A stretch of 64,000 bases of DNA from Roseibium sp. Sym1 (GCF_027359675.1 NZ_CP114786.1:3198501-3262500), one strand, 5' to 3'. Positions 18,574 through 26,881 are shown, numbered from the stretch's first letter. Notes: generated by a model from the sequence alone, not told the origin. Numbers and translations are program-made.

Positions 18574-19836
18574 ATGGCCCGAGCGGCAGGTATTTACAGG
18601 AAGCTGCAGGAGCAACAGTCAAGGGCGGTTGAGAACCACCTCGCGGATTATGCAAACAGCAGGATTCTCATAGTCGAGGACAGTTCCGTCGTTCTTGCCC
18701 TGATCAGCCGTTTCCTGACCCATTACGGACTGCGTCAGATCCGGTCGGCCGAAAACGGCCAGGCGGCCTTGCAGATCATGACGGAATGGCAGCCTGATCT
18801 CATCCTGACGGACCTTCACATGCCCGTCATGGACGGCTTCGAGCTGTGCCGCAGGATCCGGTCGGACGGGTCCTTGTCCGACATCCCGATCCTCGTCCTG
18901 ACCGGCCTCGAGAAACTCGAGGAGCGGATCAAGGTATTCGAGGCCGGCGCGACAGACCTGATCGGCAAGCCGGTCTATCATCTTGAACTGGCCGGACGAC
19001 TTCACGTCCACCTGGAACGCAGCCATCTGATCAAGAGATTGAAGGAATACAAGGAACGGGTCGCGGACGAAATCGATCTTGCCCGGTCCATGCAAGTGGA
19101 CCTGTTGCCCGGCGAGGACCTGATACGATCCGTGATCGACAGCATGCCGGTGGAGCTTGCCTCCCACTACGAGGCCTCGATCGGTCTTGGCGGAGACCTC
19201 TGGGGTATGCGGAAACTCGGACCGGACCAGCTGTTTGTCTATCTTCTGGACTTTTCCGGGCATGGTGTCGGATCTGCGCTTAACACTTTCAGGTTCCAGG
19301 GCTTTTTCAACAGCTGCGACGCGATTGATGTGCCGTCGAATTTCCTGGCGGAACTGAACGGCTTTTTGCACGAGATCCTTCCCGTCGGACAGTTCGCCAC
19401 TATGTTCTGTGCAATCATCGACTTCAGAAGCCGGCAGATGACCTTCTCTTCAGCAGGTGCTCCCCCCGCCCTTTTGAAAACGGGGGGCGGGAACGGTGGG
19501 TTCGTGACGCTCGATGGAACCGGTTTTCCCCTCGGGCTGCGCTGCAAGTCCGATTACATGGATCAATCACTGGATTTCATGGAAGGAAGCCGGCTGTTCC
19601 TCTATAGCGATGCCCTCATCGAAACGCCGGATCCGCCCGACTCGATCTTCGACTATGACGGCCTCGCCGGATTTTTGAGCGCTCAACCGGAGGAGACCTC
19701 CTGCAAGGCTTACATCGATGCGGTCCTTGCCCGGCTCACTTGCGGCGAAACGAAGGCTTTCAGCGATGACGTGACAATTGTTTGCGTTGAATTTTCAAGA
19801 GATTTACCGGGAGCAATTGACGATGAGTGTTTCTGA
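18574..19836 (+). CDS. Response regulator with PP2C-type (SpoIIE/RsbU) phosphatase output
   Basis: 420 residues. Receiver domain (about 30-148) with Asp80 as phospho-acceptor (LILTDLHMPVMDG) and the lysine in IGKPVY; a coiled-coil linker (about 150-180); then a SpoIIE-family phosphatase (about 185-410) with metal-binding acidic motifs GGDLWG and DFSGHGVGSA. It should dephosphorylate the adjacent STAS protein under control of a histidine kinase, CheA being the obvious local candidate. It abuts the STAS gene with no gap and its end overlaps the next gene by 14 bp. Confidence 0.92.
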   Translation: MARAAGIYRKLQEQQSRAVENHLADYANSRILIVEDSSVVLALISRFLTHYGLRQIRSAENGQAALQIMTEWQPDLILTDLHMPVMDGFELCRRIRSDGSLSDIPILVLTGLEKLEERIKVFEAGATDLIGKPVYHLELAGRLHVHLERSHLIKRLKEYKERVADEIDLARSMQVDLLPGEDLIRSVIDSMPVELASHYEASIGLGGDLWGMRKLGPDQLFVYLLDFSGHGVGSALNTFRFQGFFNSCDAIDVPSNFLAELNGFLHEILPVGQFATMFCAIIDFRSRQMTFSSAGAPPALLKTGGGNGGFVTLDGTGFPLGLRCKSDYMDQSLDFMEGSRLFLYSDALIETPDPPDSIFDYDGLAGFLSAQPEETSCKAYIDAVLARLTCGETKAFSDDVTIVCVEFSRDLPGAIDDECF

Positions 19837-20401
19837 CAAGCGTGCACTGGGCCTCGTCGAAAAAAAGGGGACGGACAGTGCCCGGTTGCCCGATGCCGAA
19901 GGCATCAAGAAGTATGTCTCTCGATCCTCCTCGTCCTTCGGTCGGTTGCTTCGGGGAACCTTCGAGCTCAGTACCCATGGCGAGGCCGAACGCCTTTCTG
20001 CCATGCTCGGTCTCAACACCGTCTGCCCGGAAAAAGCTTCAATGGGGTTCTGGGAATTGCTGAGCAATGCCATCGAGCATGGCAATCTCGAGATCTCGAT
20101 GGACTTGAAAAGCGAACTGCTCCTGAACGACCAGTTCGAGAGCGAGGTGGCAGGCCGCCAGGAGCGCGAGCCCTACAGGAACCGCCGGGTGACCGCGGAC
20201 TTCTCCGTTGAGCCGGAGGTGATCCTTCTGAGGGTCACCGATCAGGGTCCGGGCTTCAACTTTCGACAGTACTTGAACAACGAGGTCGCCTACGACAGGC
20301 CAAACGGCCGGGGGTTGTTCCTGGCCAGGAACTACAGCTTTGACACGCTGGAGTTTTTCGGCAGGGGCAACATCGTGGAGGGCAAGATTTTTCTCAAGTG
20401 A
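19823..20401 (+). CDS. RsbW-like serine kinase / anti-sigma regulatory ATPase
   Basis: 192 residues from ATG 19823, chosen because GGGAG lies 9 nt upstream. The N-terminal ~55 residues are not typical of RsbW. The rest is a GHKL ATPase: N-box FWELLSNAIEHGN (Asn82), G1 box TDQGPGF and G2 box NGRGLFLAR. RsbW proteins phosphorylate the STAS partner and sequester a target, often a sigma factor. No sigma factor is encoded next to it, so the output may be a non-sigma target such as a chemotaxis or cyclic-di-GMP component. Confidence 0.87.
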   Translation: MSVSDKRALGLVEKKGTDSARLPDAEGIKKYVSRSSSSFGRLLRGTFELSTHGEAERLSAMLGLNTVCPEKASMGFWELLSNAIEHGNLEISMDLKSELLLNDQFESEVAGRQEREPYRNRRVTADFSVEPEVILLRVTDQGPGFNFRQYLNNEVAYDRPNGRGLFLARNYSFDTLEFFGRGNIVEGKIFLK

Positions 20402-20586
20402 AGATCTGTCGCGGAAGGCAGCTTTTGCCTGGAACAGCGAAAAAGCTCGACCCGATGTGGCGGCAGACATTCTGCCTGTTCGATCTCCGTCGTATCCGCA
20501 GGTGAATGGCACCGGACGACTTCCGTTGCCGCGCGTCGTCGCGTGTGCCGGTGCTTGCCGGACCGCGATGATAGAAATTTTTCTTT

Positions 20587-20611
20587 GGAACTCTCCGCCT
20601 TCAACTCCGTT
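20587..20611 (+). promoter_or_regulatory. EcfG-type promoter upstream of the DUF992 gene
   Basis: GGAAC (20587-20591), 16-nt spacer, CGTT (20608-20611): a perfect match to the alphaproteobacterial general-stress promoter. It lies about 100 bp upstream of the DUF992 start. The rest of the 310-bp gap 20402-20711 shows no gene. Confidence 0.8.
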
Positions 20612-20711
20612 TGCCGTTCAGTCCGTCGCACCCTCGCCGGGTGAGGCGGAGTCCGGCCGGCGGATTGCCGTGCAATCCGGCCCGGCCAGCATGAAAAACG
20701 AGGAGATTTCG

Positions 20712-21197
20712 ATGAAACGCTTCGCAACACTTGCCCTGGCACTTTCCGGCACAGCCCTGTTCGCCGCCAACGCGCTCGCGGAAGACAAGGGGGCGGGCGT
20801 GAAAATCGGCACGCTGACTTGCGCCGTTGAAGAAGAGACCAATTTTGTCGTCGGTTCCAAGGCGACGCTGGCGTGCACCTACAATCCGGCCGACGGTGAC
20901 AAGGTTGCCTATTATACCGGAACCGTTTCCGATTTCGGTCTCGACATCGGCGTCACGGAAGATGCGACCCTCGTCTGGGGCGTCGTGGCCCCGAGTGCGG
21001 ACATGGAGCGTGGTGCGCTTGAGGGGACCTATGGCGGCGTGACTGCCGGTGTCAGCCTTGGCGCCGGAGTAAAGGCAAATGCCCTGGTCGGCGGGTTCGA
21101 CAAGTCGATCGCGCTCAATCCGGTCAGTCTGGAAAGCCAGACCGGCACGAACATCACGCTTGGCGTGAGCCGACTGACCTTGAAAGGCGTCAGTTGA
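20712..21197 (+). CDS. DUF992 family secreted protein
   Basis: 161 residues; the ATG at 20712 follows AGGAG, and upstream codons in the same frame are not protein-like. A Sec signal peptide (about 1-24, cleavage near ALA-ED) is followed by a DUF992 domain with two cysteines (in LTCAV and LACTY) that could form a disulfide. DUF992 proteins are small exported proteins of unknown function in Rhizobiales. The EcfG-type promoter upstream places it in the general stress regulon. Confidence 0.88.
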   Translation: MKRFATLALALSGTALFAANALAEDKGAGVKIGTLTCAVEEETNFVVGSKATLACTYNPADGDKVAYYTGTVSDFGLDIGVTEDATLVWGVVAPSADMERGALEGTYGGVTAGVSLGAGVKANALVGGFDKSIALNPVSLESQTGTNITLGVSRLTLKGVS

Positions 21198-21220
21198 GAC
21201 TAGCGCCAAAGGAAGGAACG

Positions 21221-21250
21221 AGGGCCGGCACTGCCGGCCCTTTTCTTTTG
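21221..21250 (+). terminator. Rho-independent terminator after DUF992 gene
   Basis: GGGCCGGC (21222-21229) and GCCGGCCC (21233-21240) form a perfect 8-bp stem with a 3-nt loop, extended by an A-T pair, followed by TTTTCTTTT. Confidence 0.92.
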
Positions 21251-21752
21251 CGTGGTTGCGAACAACCCGAGTGGCCGCCCGGACTTGAACGAAGCCGAGG
21301 CCGTCGCCCGTGAGCGGGACCGCGACATCATACCCAACCGCATCCAACCGCTCTGACAGGGCAGGCACGGGAAGCCGTCAAGGCCCCCGATACTTGCCTG
21401 CCTGGAACTGCCCAGATCCTCCCGATGATATTCCCCTTCCTTTCTGTCTTGCCCTCCGGAGGGAACACTTTCAGGGCAACAGAGCCGGACCGGGTCTCTC
21501 AAAAAAAATAGGTAAGGTAGATAGCGTGAACTTCATGCTGGAGTGGCTTCTGCGGGGCTTTGTGGCCTGTTCCATTTCTGGCAAGTCTCGCAATGGCCGG
21601 GCGTATCCGCAGTCGCAGGCGCAGGCGCAGCGCAGTTCGGGGAATAATGGTCTGGTCGTCGAGGCTCGCAATCCCGGTGTGGTGCGGCCGGGAGATGGGG
21701 CACATGTGGGGATGTGATGCGGCGGCAAGGCCTTGGAAGAGTTTGCTGGCTG
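21251..21752. other. Gene-free region
   Basis: About 500 nt between the terminator and the IS481-like remnant. No credible coding frame; an A8 run lies near 21502. It may contain decayed sequence associated with the insertion event. Confidence 0.4.
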
Positions 21753-21860
21753 CTGCTGCCTGCCCGACCTGAGACATAGGTGACAAAACGTTCCGGACAC
21801 ATAGGTAACACTTTCCGTTTTTCGGGAGGTGTCGATGCCGTGGCAAGAGGTGTCCAAAGT
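21753..21860 (+). mobile_element. Remnant of an IS481-family-like insertion sequence (left end plus first transposase codons)
   Basis: A terminal-repeat-like stretch (GAGACATAGGTGAC, then ACACATAGGTAACA) is followed by GGGAGGTG and an ATG (21835) encoding MPWQEVSK, which looks like the very start of an IS481-type transposase. The frame then loses similarity within about ten codons and no transposase body follows. Recognition rests on memory of the family ends, not on an alignment. Confidence 0.45.
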
Positions 21861-21870
21861 GGGGACAGGA

Positions 21871-21901
21871 AAGGCCCGCGAAGCAAAGCTCCGCGGGCCG
21901 G
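21871..21901 (-). terminator. Hairpin downstream of the PRC-barrel gene
   Basis: GGCCCGCG-A-AGC (21873-21884) pairs with GCT-C-CGCGGGCC (21888-21899) with one mismatch and an AAA loop, about 60 bp past the stop of the leftward PRC-barrel gene. The following T-run on the minus strand is short (TTT), so termination may be weak. Confidence 0.6.
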
Positions 21902-21960
21902 ATTCAGTCTCAGCGGGTCGGTTCAACGAGCTGACTGCCAGTCCGCTCGCTGAACGAAGA

Positions 21961-22890
21961 TTACCCCTTCAGGATGACGCTCTCCGGGCTTTCCTTGTAT
22001 TCTGCCGGCTCGAACGTCTTCGCGTTCTCAAGCTGCTCCTTGGAGAAGGGAGCCGTGACAATCAGGGCGCCGTTGCCGGATTCGAACATCTTCAGGCTGT
22101 CGAAGGAGACGGCCACGGGTTTTTCGCCAAATCCGAGAAAACCGCCGACATCGATCACAACAGCCTCGGCCTTGCCGTCTTCGCCGATCAGAACCTGCGA
22201 GACCTCGCCGATGTTGCGGTCCTTGCCGGTATAGACTTCCGCACCGATCAGCGCTTCCGTCGAAACCGTGCGGGCATTGACGCGGGTTTTTTCAGCCGTC
22301 CAGGCGCTGCTGACGGTCTCGTCGAGACCCTTCTTGGCCGGAGCGATGGCTTCCTCGCGTACCACTTCATAGGTTGTCCTGGCGCTCTCGGAAATCTTGT
22401 CCATCTCTTCGCGAACCGTTTCGGCGTTCATCCAGTCCGGGATGTAGTCCGGGCGCTTGAATGCGTTTGCCTGGTCCAGCTCATCGCGCGAAACGTCGCT
22501 GACGATCTCCAGTCGGTCGTCGCCTTTCGTCATGAAGGACAGGCGGCTCATGTCGAGGGCAACGTCTTTCTCGCCAATTCCGAGGAACCCGCCGACACCG
22601 ACGATCACGGCGCGGACGCCGCCGTCCCGCGTGATAATGACGTCGTTGATGTCGCCAATCGCTTCGGCCTGATCGTTATCACCGTTCATGACGGCCTTGC
22701 CGATCAGGTTGGAGGCGAGGATCCCCGAGGTGGCGTCCGGCGAAAGCGTGTGGAACTCGAATTCGTAGACCCCATCGGGCATTGCAGTCGCCGCTTCCGT
22801 TTCGACCTTCGTGGCAGAGCTGCTGTCGGCAAGCGCGCCAGTCGCGATCATGGTTGCAACAGCGGTTGTTGTAAGAAGGGTGCGGATCAT
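21961..22890 (-). CDS. Exported protein with two PRC-barrel domains
   Basis: 309 residues. A Sec signal peptide (about 1-22, AALA-like cut at GALADSS) and two PRC-barrel modules (about 45-130 and 205-285), each containing the repeated VGGFLGIGEK / VGGFLGFGEK strand. The central part (about 150-200) is charged and helical. PRC-barrel proteins of this kind are envelope proteins common in Rhizobiales stress regulons; the molecular role is not known. A near-consensus EcfG promoter lies upstream, in keeping with its stress-gene neighbours. Confidence 0.88.
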   Translation of the reverse strand: MIRTLLTTTAVATMIATGALADSSSATKVETEAATAMPDGVYEFEFHTLSPDATSGILASNLIGKAVMNGDNDQAEAIGDINDVIITRDGGVRAVIVGVGGFLGIGEKDVALDMSRLSFMTKGDDRLEIVSDVSRDELDQANAFKRPDYIPDWMNAETVREEMDKISESARTTYEVVREEAIAPAKKGLDETVSSAWTAEKTRVNARTVSTEALIGAEVYTGKDRNIGEVSQVLIGEDGKAEAVVIDVGGFLGFGEKPVAVSFDSLKMFESGNGALIVTAPFSKEQLENAKTFEPAEYKESPESVILKG

Positions 22891-22939
22891 AATATTTATC
22901 CTTTCGAATATTTATTCGATTCTTTGGATGCGCTTGGTA

Positions 22940-22964
22940 AACTTTCTCAATTCTGGATGGTTCC
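22940..22964 (-). promoter_or_regulatory. Probable EcfG-type promoter of the PRC-barrel gene
   Basis: On the minus strand GGAAC (22964-22960), 16-nt spacer, AGTT (22943-22940); one mismatch to the -10 consensus CGTT. It lies 50-75 bp upstream of the start codon. Confidence 0.6.
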
Positions 22965-22999
22965 AATAAAATCTCGAAAGTCTCTGGATTTTAGATGTA

Positions 23000-23185
23000 T
23001 TACGCCAGGCGCCCCGAGCTTTTCGGTCCGGCGAGGAGCCAGACGATGAAGCCGACGATGGGGAAGATCAGGATGCCGAGGACCCAGAGGATCTTGGCTC
23101 CGGTGGACGCTCCGCTGCCCAGGATCTTGATCACTGCAAAAATATCCAGGATGAGAACCAGCAAACCCAGAATTCCATATTCCAT
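23000..23185 (-). CDS. Small PLDc_N-domain membrane protein
   Basis: 61 residues with two membrane helices (about 4-24 and 31-52). The VLGILIFPIVGFIVWLLAGPK segment is the signature of the phospholipase D N-terminal (PLDc_N) domain occurring alone. ATG 23185 is preceded by GGAGGT on the minus strand. Such short proteins are frequent in stress regulons. It is divergent from the DUF1328 gene, and each has its own perfect EcfG promoter. Confidence 0.88.
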   Translation of the reverse strand: MEYGILGLLVLILDIFAVIKILGSGASTGAKILWVLGILIFPIVGFIVWLLAGPKSSGRLA

Positions 23186-23215
23186 GACTAACCTCCGGTT
23201 GAGACCTGTCACGGA

Positions 23216-23241
23216 AACGAAGTGGAGGCCGGATTGGTTCC
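23216..23241 (-). promoter_or_regulatory. EcfG-type promoter of the PLDc_N gene
   Basis: Minus strand GGAAC (23241-23237), 17-nt spacer, CGTT (23219-23216), 31 bp upstream of the start codon. Confidence 0.82.
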
Positions 23242-23296
23242 GTTTCCTGGAAAATGTTTTTGGGAAAACGTCGAGAAAAAAATCTTGCAAATCCGT

Positions 23297-23321
23297 GGAA
23301 CTATTTTCTTTTTCTGGCGTT
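23297..23321 (+). promoter_or_regulatory. EcfG-type promoter of the DUF1328 gene
   Basis: GGAAC (23297-23301), 16-nt spacer, CGTT (23318-23321), 32 bp upstream of the start codon at 23354. Confidence 0.85.
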
Positions 23322-23353
23322 GCCTCATCGTGATGTTGATATTGGAGGTAACG

Positions 23354-23524
23354 ATGCTTTCCTGGGCTATTCTTTTCCTGGTTGTTGCGCTGGTTGCGGC
23401 CGTTCTCGGTTTTGGCGGTATTGCCGGAACCGCCGTTTCGATTGCCAAGCTGATCTTCTTCGTGGCGATCGCCCTGTTCCTGATCTCGGCGGTCATGCAT
23501 GCGATCCGGGGCCGCAGGACCTGA
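23354..23524 (+). CDS. DUF1328 small membrane protein (YtjA-like)
   Basis: 56 residues, two membrane helices (about 3-21 and 29-47) around a glycine-rich turn FGGIAGTA, the DUF1328 pattern. ATG follows GGAGGT. Function is unknown; members are often stress-induced. The perfect EcfG promoter and the terminator behind it make it a monocistronic stress gene. Confidence 0.9.
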   Translation: MLSWAILFLVVALVAAVLGFGGIAGTAVSIAKLIFFVAIALFLISAVMHAIRGRRT

Positions 23525-23530
23525 CGGGAA

Positions 23531-23556
23531 AGGGCGCCGGAAGGCGCTCTTTTTAT
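23531..23556 (+). terminator. Rho-independent terminator after DUF1328 gene
   Basis: AGGGCGCC (23531-23538) pairs with GGCGCTCT (23543-23550), including one G-T pair, across a GGAA loop, followed by TTTTTATTTT. Confidence 0.85.
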
Positions 23557-24857
23557 TTTGACTTGTTCATGATCACCTGGCGCGCCAGGTATATGCGACG
23601 TGCCAGTTGGGCCCTGTCCGGCTTGCTCCGGACGGCCTGTTTGGCGTCCATGGCAATCTCCAGCAATTGCTGCCTGATCAGGGGCAAATGCTCCTGTCTG
23701 CAGACATGCGCCATCTTGCCGAGCGCCTGGACCAGATGATCCAGCACCAGGATGTTGGTCCTGGCCGACTGCCGCAGCGGCCGCATGGCGGTGTTCACGA
23801 TATCATTCACTTCCAGAAGGTTGAGCCAGACCCGCGGCGCGCCGTCCTCGTCGCAGACCAGCGCGGAAGGGGCGCCCCGCTGCAGGATCCGGGCAAAACT
23901 CGCGGAAAGATGATCGATCGCGCTCATGGCCGTGTAGGAATCGTTGATGCCGGGGGACAGGGCGCGCAAGGCAATCTCGACCATCAGGTGCACCGAGAAC
24001 TGGACATCCCCTTCCGGAGCCCGGGCCTTGCTGACCTTGAAGGCAAGGTGGAGATCCTCAAGGTCGGGTTCTTCGGCCCTGGTCCTGATTTCGGCAATCG
24101 GCATTCCTTCAATGACAAATGTGCCCGGCAGCACCAGGACCTCGACGAACCCCTCGATATGCCGCGCAAATGCGGACAGGCGTTCGCTGTCGATCAGCGT
24201 GACATAGCCGCTGCGGCTGGCGGGAACGGAGCTCACCGGAAGGTCGGGAATCCCGTCGCGGTCGTTTGGCTGTTCACGCGGCTCGCTTGCGAGCAGCATG
24301 TCTATGGAGTTGCGCAGGGAGGTCTGAATGCGGCCGATCTCGGCATCCACGCGGATGCGACCTGCAACGTCATTGACGAAATACACCAGCCAGAAAAAGC
24401 TGGTTGCCGCCAGTATAATGGACATTCCGACCGAGAAACGGACCTCGCGCCCGTCTTCGACAACAAACAGGACAAACAGGGCGTACAGGAAGGTTGCCCC
24501 GAGCAGACCGATGGTGATCTGGGTGGTTCGGTTGCTGGCAAAGGTTTCCAGCAGGCGCGGCGATATGTTGCCGGCGGCAAGCGTGAACACAACAAGGGTC
24601 AGCGAATAGACGAGGCTGATCACCGACATCATCGCGCCGGCAATCGTCGACAGGACCGACCTGGCGCCGTCCACGCTGATCGAGTCGTATCCGAACATGT
24701 CGAACAGGTTCGACAGAAGCCCGAGTTTGTCGATGTAAAGGGTCAGGAAAGCGAGCGCGGCGCCCAGCAGGGCGATGCATACCGGAATGAACAGAAAGCC
24801 CTTGATCAGCCTGTAGAGTGCCTGTTCCCTGACATCGTCCTGGTAAGCCAGTGGCAT
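23553..24857 (-). CDS. DUF2254 family membrane protein
   Basis: 434 residues. Four membrane helices in the N-terminal half (about 18-42, 65-95, 110-130 and 140-162) and a large soluble C-terminal domain, the DUF2254 layout, with the typical ALSPGINDSYTA motif in the C-terminal half. Function is not established. It lies between the DUF1328 gene and ecfG, in the same direction as ecfG but separated by 133 bp. I found no EcfG promoter directly upstream. Confidence 0.9.
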   Translation of the reverse strand: MPLAYQDDVREQALYRLIKGFLFIPVCIALLGAALAFLTLYIDKLGLLSNLFDMFGYDSISVDGARSVLSTIAGAMMSVISLVYSLTLVVFTLAAGNISPRLLETFASNRTTQITIGLLGATFLYALFVLFVVEDGREVRFSVGMSIILAATSFFWLVYFVNDVAGRIRVDAEIGRIQTSLRNSIDMLLASEPREQPNDRDGIPDLPVSSVPASRSGYVTLIDSERLSAFARHIEGFVEVLVLPGTFVIEGMPIAEIRTRAEEPDLEDLHLAFKVSKARAPEGDVQFSVHLMVEIALRALSPGINDSYTAMSAIDHLSASFARILQRGAPSALVCDEDGAPRVWLNLLEVNDIVNTAMRPLRQSARTNILVLDHLVQALGKMAHVCRQEHLPLIRQQLLEIAMDAKQAVRSKPDRAQLARRIYLARQVIMNKSK

Positions 24858-24990
24858 TGGAGTCTTCCGCCGGTTGGAGCGTATCCCGGATACACAGGAC
24901 TGGAGAAACCGGACCCGGGAAGGGATCTGGTCCGCGGTGAGGCGGCGCGCCCGAAATCAGGAGGGCGCCGACAGCCCGTGCCCGAAGGGA

Positions 24991-25545
24991 TCAGAGGGTG
25001 AGGGCGTCGTGGATCAGGGCTGCCGACTCCGCGACGGCGACGTCCGAGCGCTCGAAGTCCTCCTGGCCGTTCAACAGCTCTTCGAGCCGCAAGCGTGCGC
25101 GGGACACCCGGCTTTTCACCGTACCCACCTTGACGCCGAGAATGTCCGCCGCCTCCTCGTAGGAAAATCCGCTGGCCCCGATCAGGATCAGCGCTTCGCG
25201 TTGATCGTCGGGCAGGACCTGAAGGGCGCTCATGAAATCCTTGAGCTCGAGATGGCCGGCCTGCTGGGGTTTGCTTTCCAGGGTCGCGGCATGCTCGCCA
25301 TCGGGGTCGGCGACTTCGCGCTGCAGCTTTCGCCCGACGGAGTAATACTGGTTGCGCAATATGGTGATCAGCCAGGCGATCAGGTTCGTGCCCTCGGCGA
25401 ACTTGTCCTTGTTTGCGATCGCCTTGGCGAGCGTTTCCTGGACGAGATCGTCGGCACGGTCCCTGTCGCCGCTGATGGAGCGGGCGAAGGCGCGCAATCG
25501 CGGAATGGCCTCGACCAGGTCCTGCTTGAACTGTGCACCGGTCAT
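24991..25545 (-). CDS. ecfG: ECF sigma factor EcfG of the general stress response
   Basis: 184 residues. Region 2 (about 10-75) includes DDLVQETLAKAI, region 4 (about 115-165) includes LPDDQREALIL and the helix-turn-helix GVKVGTVKSRVSRAR, closely matching EcfG/SigT proteins. It directs transcription from GGAAC-N16/17-CGTT promoters, many of which are present nearby. The start overlaps the nepR stop (ATGA), so sigma and anti-sigma factor are made together. Confidence 0.95.
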   Translation of the reverse strand: MTGAQFKQDLVEAIPRLRAFARSISGDRDRADDLVQETLAKAIANKDKFAEGTNLIAWLITILRNQYYSVGRKLQREVADPDGEHAATLESKPQQAGHLELKDFMSALQVLPDDQREALILIGASGFSYEEAADILGVKVGTVKSRVSRARLRLEELLNGQEDFERSDVAVAESAALIHDALTL

Positions 25546-25763
25546 TCGGCGGCCTCCTCGTCGGAGCCCTGGTCCTCGGGTTCGCCGTCGTCCAGAGCCG
25601 ACAAAAGCTCGAGCATGTCGTCCGGAATGTCTTCAGACAGCGCTTCGTCATAAACTTTTTTCAGCTGGTTTCCGATCCAGTCTTCCTTTGTCCTGGCTGA
25701 GGCTGTCGGCTTTATAATACCGAAACCGGAGTCGGGCCGGTCTGGTAAGGTCTTGCTTGCCAT
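25542..25763 (-). CDS. nepR: Anti-sigma factor NepR
   Basis: 73 residues. The conserved NepR core runs from about 27 to 62: WIGNQLKKVYDEALSEDIPDDMLELL; the N- and C-termini are disordered and acidic. NepR holds EcfG inactive until phosphorylated PhyR, encoded divergently at 25946, captures it. The gene has a perfect EcfG promoter, giving positive autoregulation of the nepR-ecfG operon. Confidence 0.95.
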   Translation of the reverse strand: MASKTLPDRPDSGFGIIKPTASARTKEDWIGNQLKKVYDEALSEDIPDDMLELLSALDDGEPEDQGSDEEAAE

Positions 25764-25812
25764 GGCGAATTCCTAAAACTCTTGTGGGTCACGAACCGGG
25801 ATTTGTGGCGTA

Positions 25813-25837
25813 AACGCGGCAGCGAAAAAAAAGTTCC
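25813..25837 (-). promoter_or_regulatory. EcfG-type promoter of nepR-ecfG
   Basis: Minus strand GGAAC (25837-25833), 16-nt spacer, CGTT (25816-25813), 50 bp upstream of nepR. Confidence 0.88.
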
Positions 25838-25845
25838 GGCAGTAT

Positions 25846-25870
25846 GGAACTTTTTTTTGATCAACGCATT
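25846..25870 (+). promoter_or_regulatory. Probable EcfG-type promoter of phyR
   Basis: GGAAC (25846-25850), 16-nt spacer rich in T, CATT (25867-25870), one mismatch to CGTT. Its -35 element forms an inverted repeat with the nepR -35 element (AAGTTCC-N8-GGAACTT). Confidence 0.65.
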
Positions 25871-25945
25871 TCCTTGTTACTGCGGCAGCTTCTGCTGCTC
25901 CGTAGACGACTGCAGCCTGGCTGTGCCACATCGAGGAAGAATTGA

Positions 25946-26749
25946 ATGTCCATTAGCCTTTCCCAGGAAATTGCACCTCTCCTGCCTTACCTGCGTCGTT
26001 ATGCAAGGGCCCTGTCCGGAACGCAGAAGAGCGGCGACGCCTATGTCCGTGCCTGTCTTCAGGCCCTGGTGGCGGATCCCTCGATCATCGACACCGGCGA
26101 TGGCGTGAAGATCGGACTGTACCGGCTGTTCCATGTTCTCTGGAATGCGACGGTGGTTCCTCCCGCGGGAGATGACGGAGCGACGTCCATCTTTGAACAG
26201 ACCGCCCAGCAGCGTCTTGCTTCAATGGCACCGGAAAGCCGCCAGACACTGTTGTTGTCGACGCTTGAGGGATTTTCAATTCCCGAGACCGCCCGCATCA
26301 TCGAGCGGAGCGAGGACGACGTGTCCCGCCTGATCAAGGACGCGATCGACGAGATCGACCGCCAGACCAAGACGGATGTGCTCATTATCGAGGACGAACC
26401 CCTTATTTCCATGGATCTCGAGCATATCGTCGAATCCCTCGGGCACGGGGTCACGTCGGTCGCCCGGACGGCGTCGGCTGCGATTGCCGCGGCGAAATCC
26501 AATCCTCCCGGACTGGTCCTGGCCGACATTCAGCTGGCCGACGGTTCGTCCGGCATCGACGCCGTGAAGGAAATACTTGCGGAGATGACCGTGCCGGTGA
26601 TCTTCATCACGTCCTTCCCCGAGCGCCTGCTGACGGGGGAGCGGCCGGAGCCGACCTTCCTGATCACCAAGCCGTTCAACCCCAACACCGTGAAAGCCGG
26701 CATCAGCCAGGCGCTGTTCTTCAAGGGAAGCGATGCCGTGGCTGCCTGA
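25946..26749 (+). CDS. phyR: General stress response regulator PhyR
   Basis: 267 residues. The N-terminal half (about 1-135) is an ECF-sigma-like domain lacking DNA-binding function; the C-terminal half (about 142-262) is a receiver with acidic pair Glu149/Asp150 and phospho-acceptor Asp194 (VLADIQLADGSSG), plus the lysine in ITKPF. When phosphorylated it sequesters NepR and frees EcfG. The nearby HWE kinase (27251) and FATGUY receiver (33232) are its likely phosphorelay partners. Divergent from nepR-ecfG, as in most Rhizobiales. Confidence 0.96.
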   Translation: MSISLSQEIAPLLPYLRRYARALSGTQKSGDAYVRACLQALVADPSIIDTGDGVKIGLYRLFHVLWNATVVPPAGDDGATSIFEQTAQQRLASMAPESRQTLLLSTLEGFSIPETARIIERSEDDVSRLIKDAIDEIDRQTKTDVLIIEDEPLISMDLEHIVESLGHGVTSVARTASAAIAAAKSNPPGLVLADIQLADGSSGIDAVKEILAEMTVPVIFITSFPERLLTGERPEPTFLITKPFNPNTVKAGISQALFFKGSDAVAA

Positions 26750-26816
26750 GCGGGGGTATCGTTCGTGGGGCGGATCGTGGAAAGGGTCGGCAGGCCGGTC
26801 ATGTGCCGGTGGCCGT

Positions 26817-26839
26817 GCCCGGTGCTCCAGGCACCGGGC
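26817..26839. terminator. Hairpin between phyR and the CsbD-like gene
   Basis: GCCCGGTGC (26817-26825) and GCACCGGGC (26831-26839) form a perfect 9-bp stem with a 5-nt loop between two convergent genes. There is no T-run on either strand. Confidence 0.55.
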
Positions 26840-26881
26840 GACGGAACGCGGGAGACGGCGGGGAGGCCCCGCTTCCCTTGC

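Noticed and set aside
21829..23049. A 406-codon plus-strand frame starting at the IS481-like transposase start
   Set aside because: After the first codons it is only the antisense of the PRC-barrel gene, so it is not a transposase.
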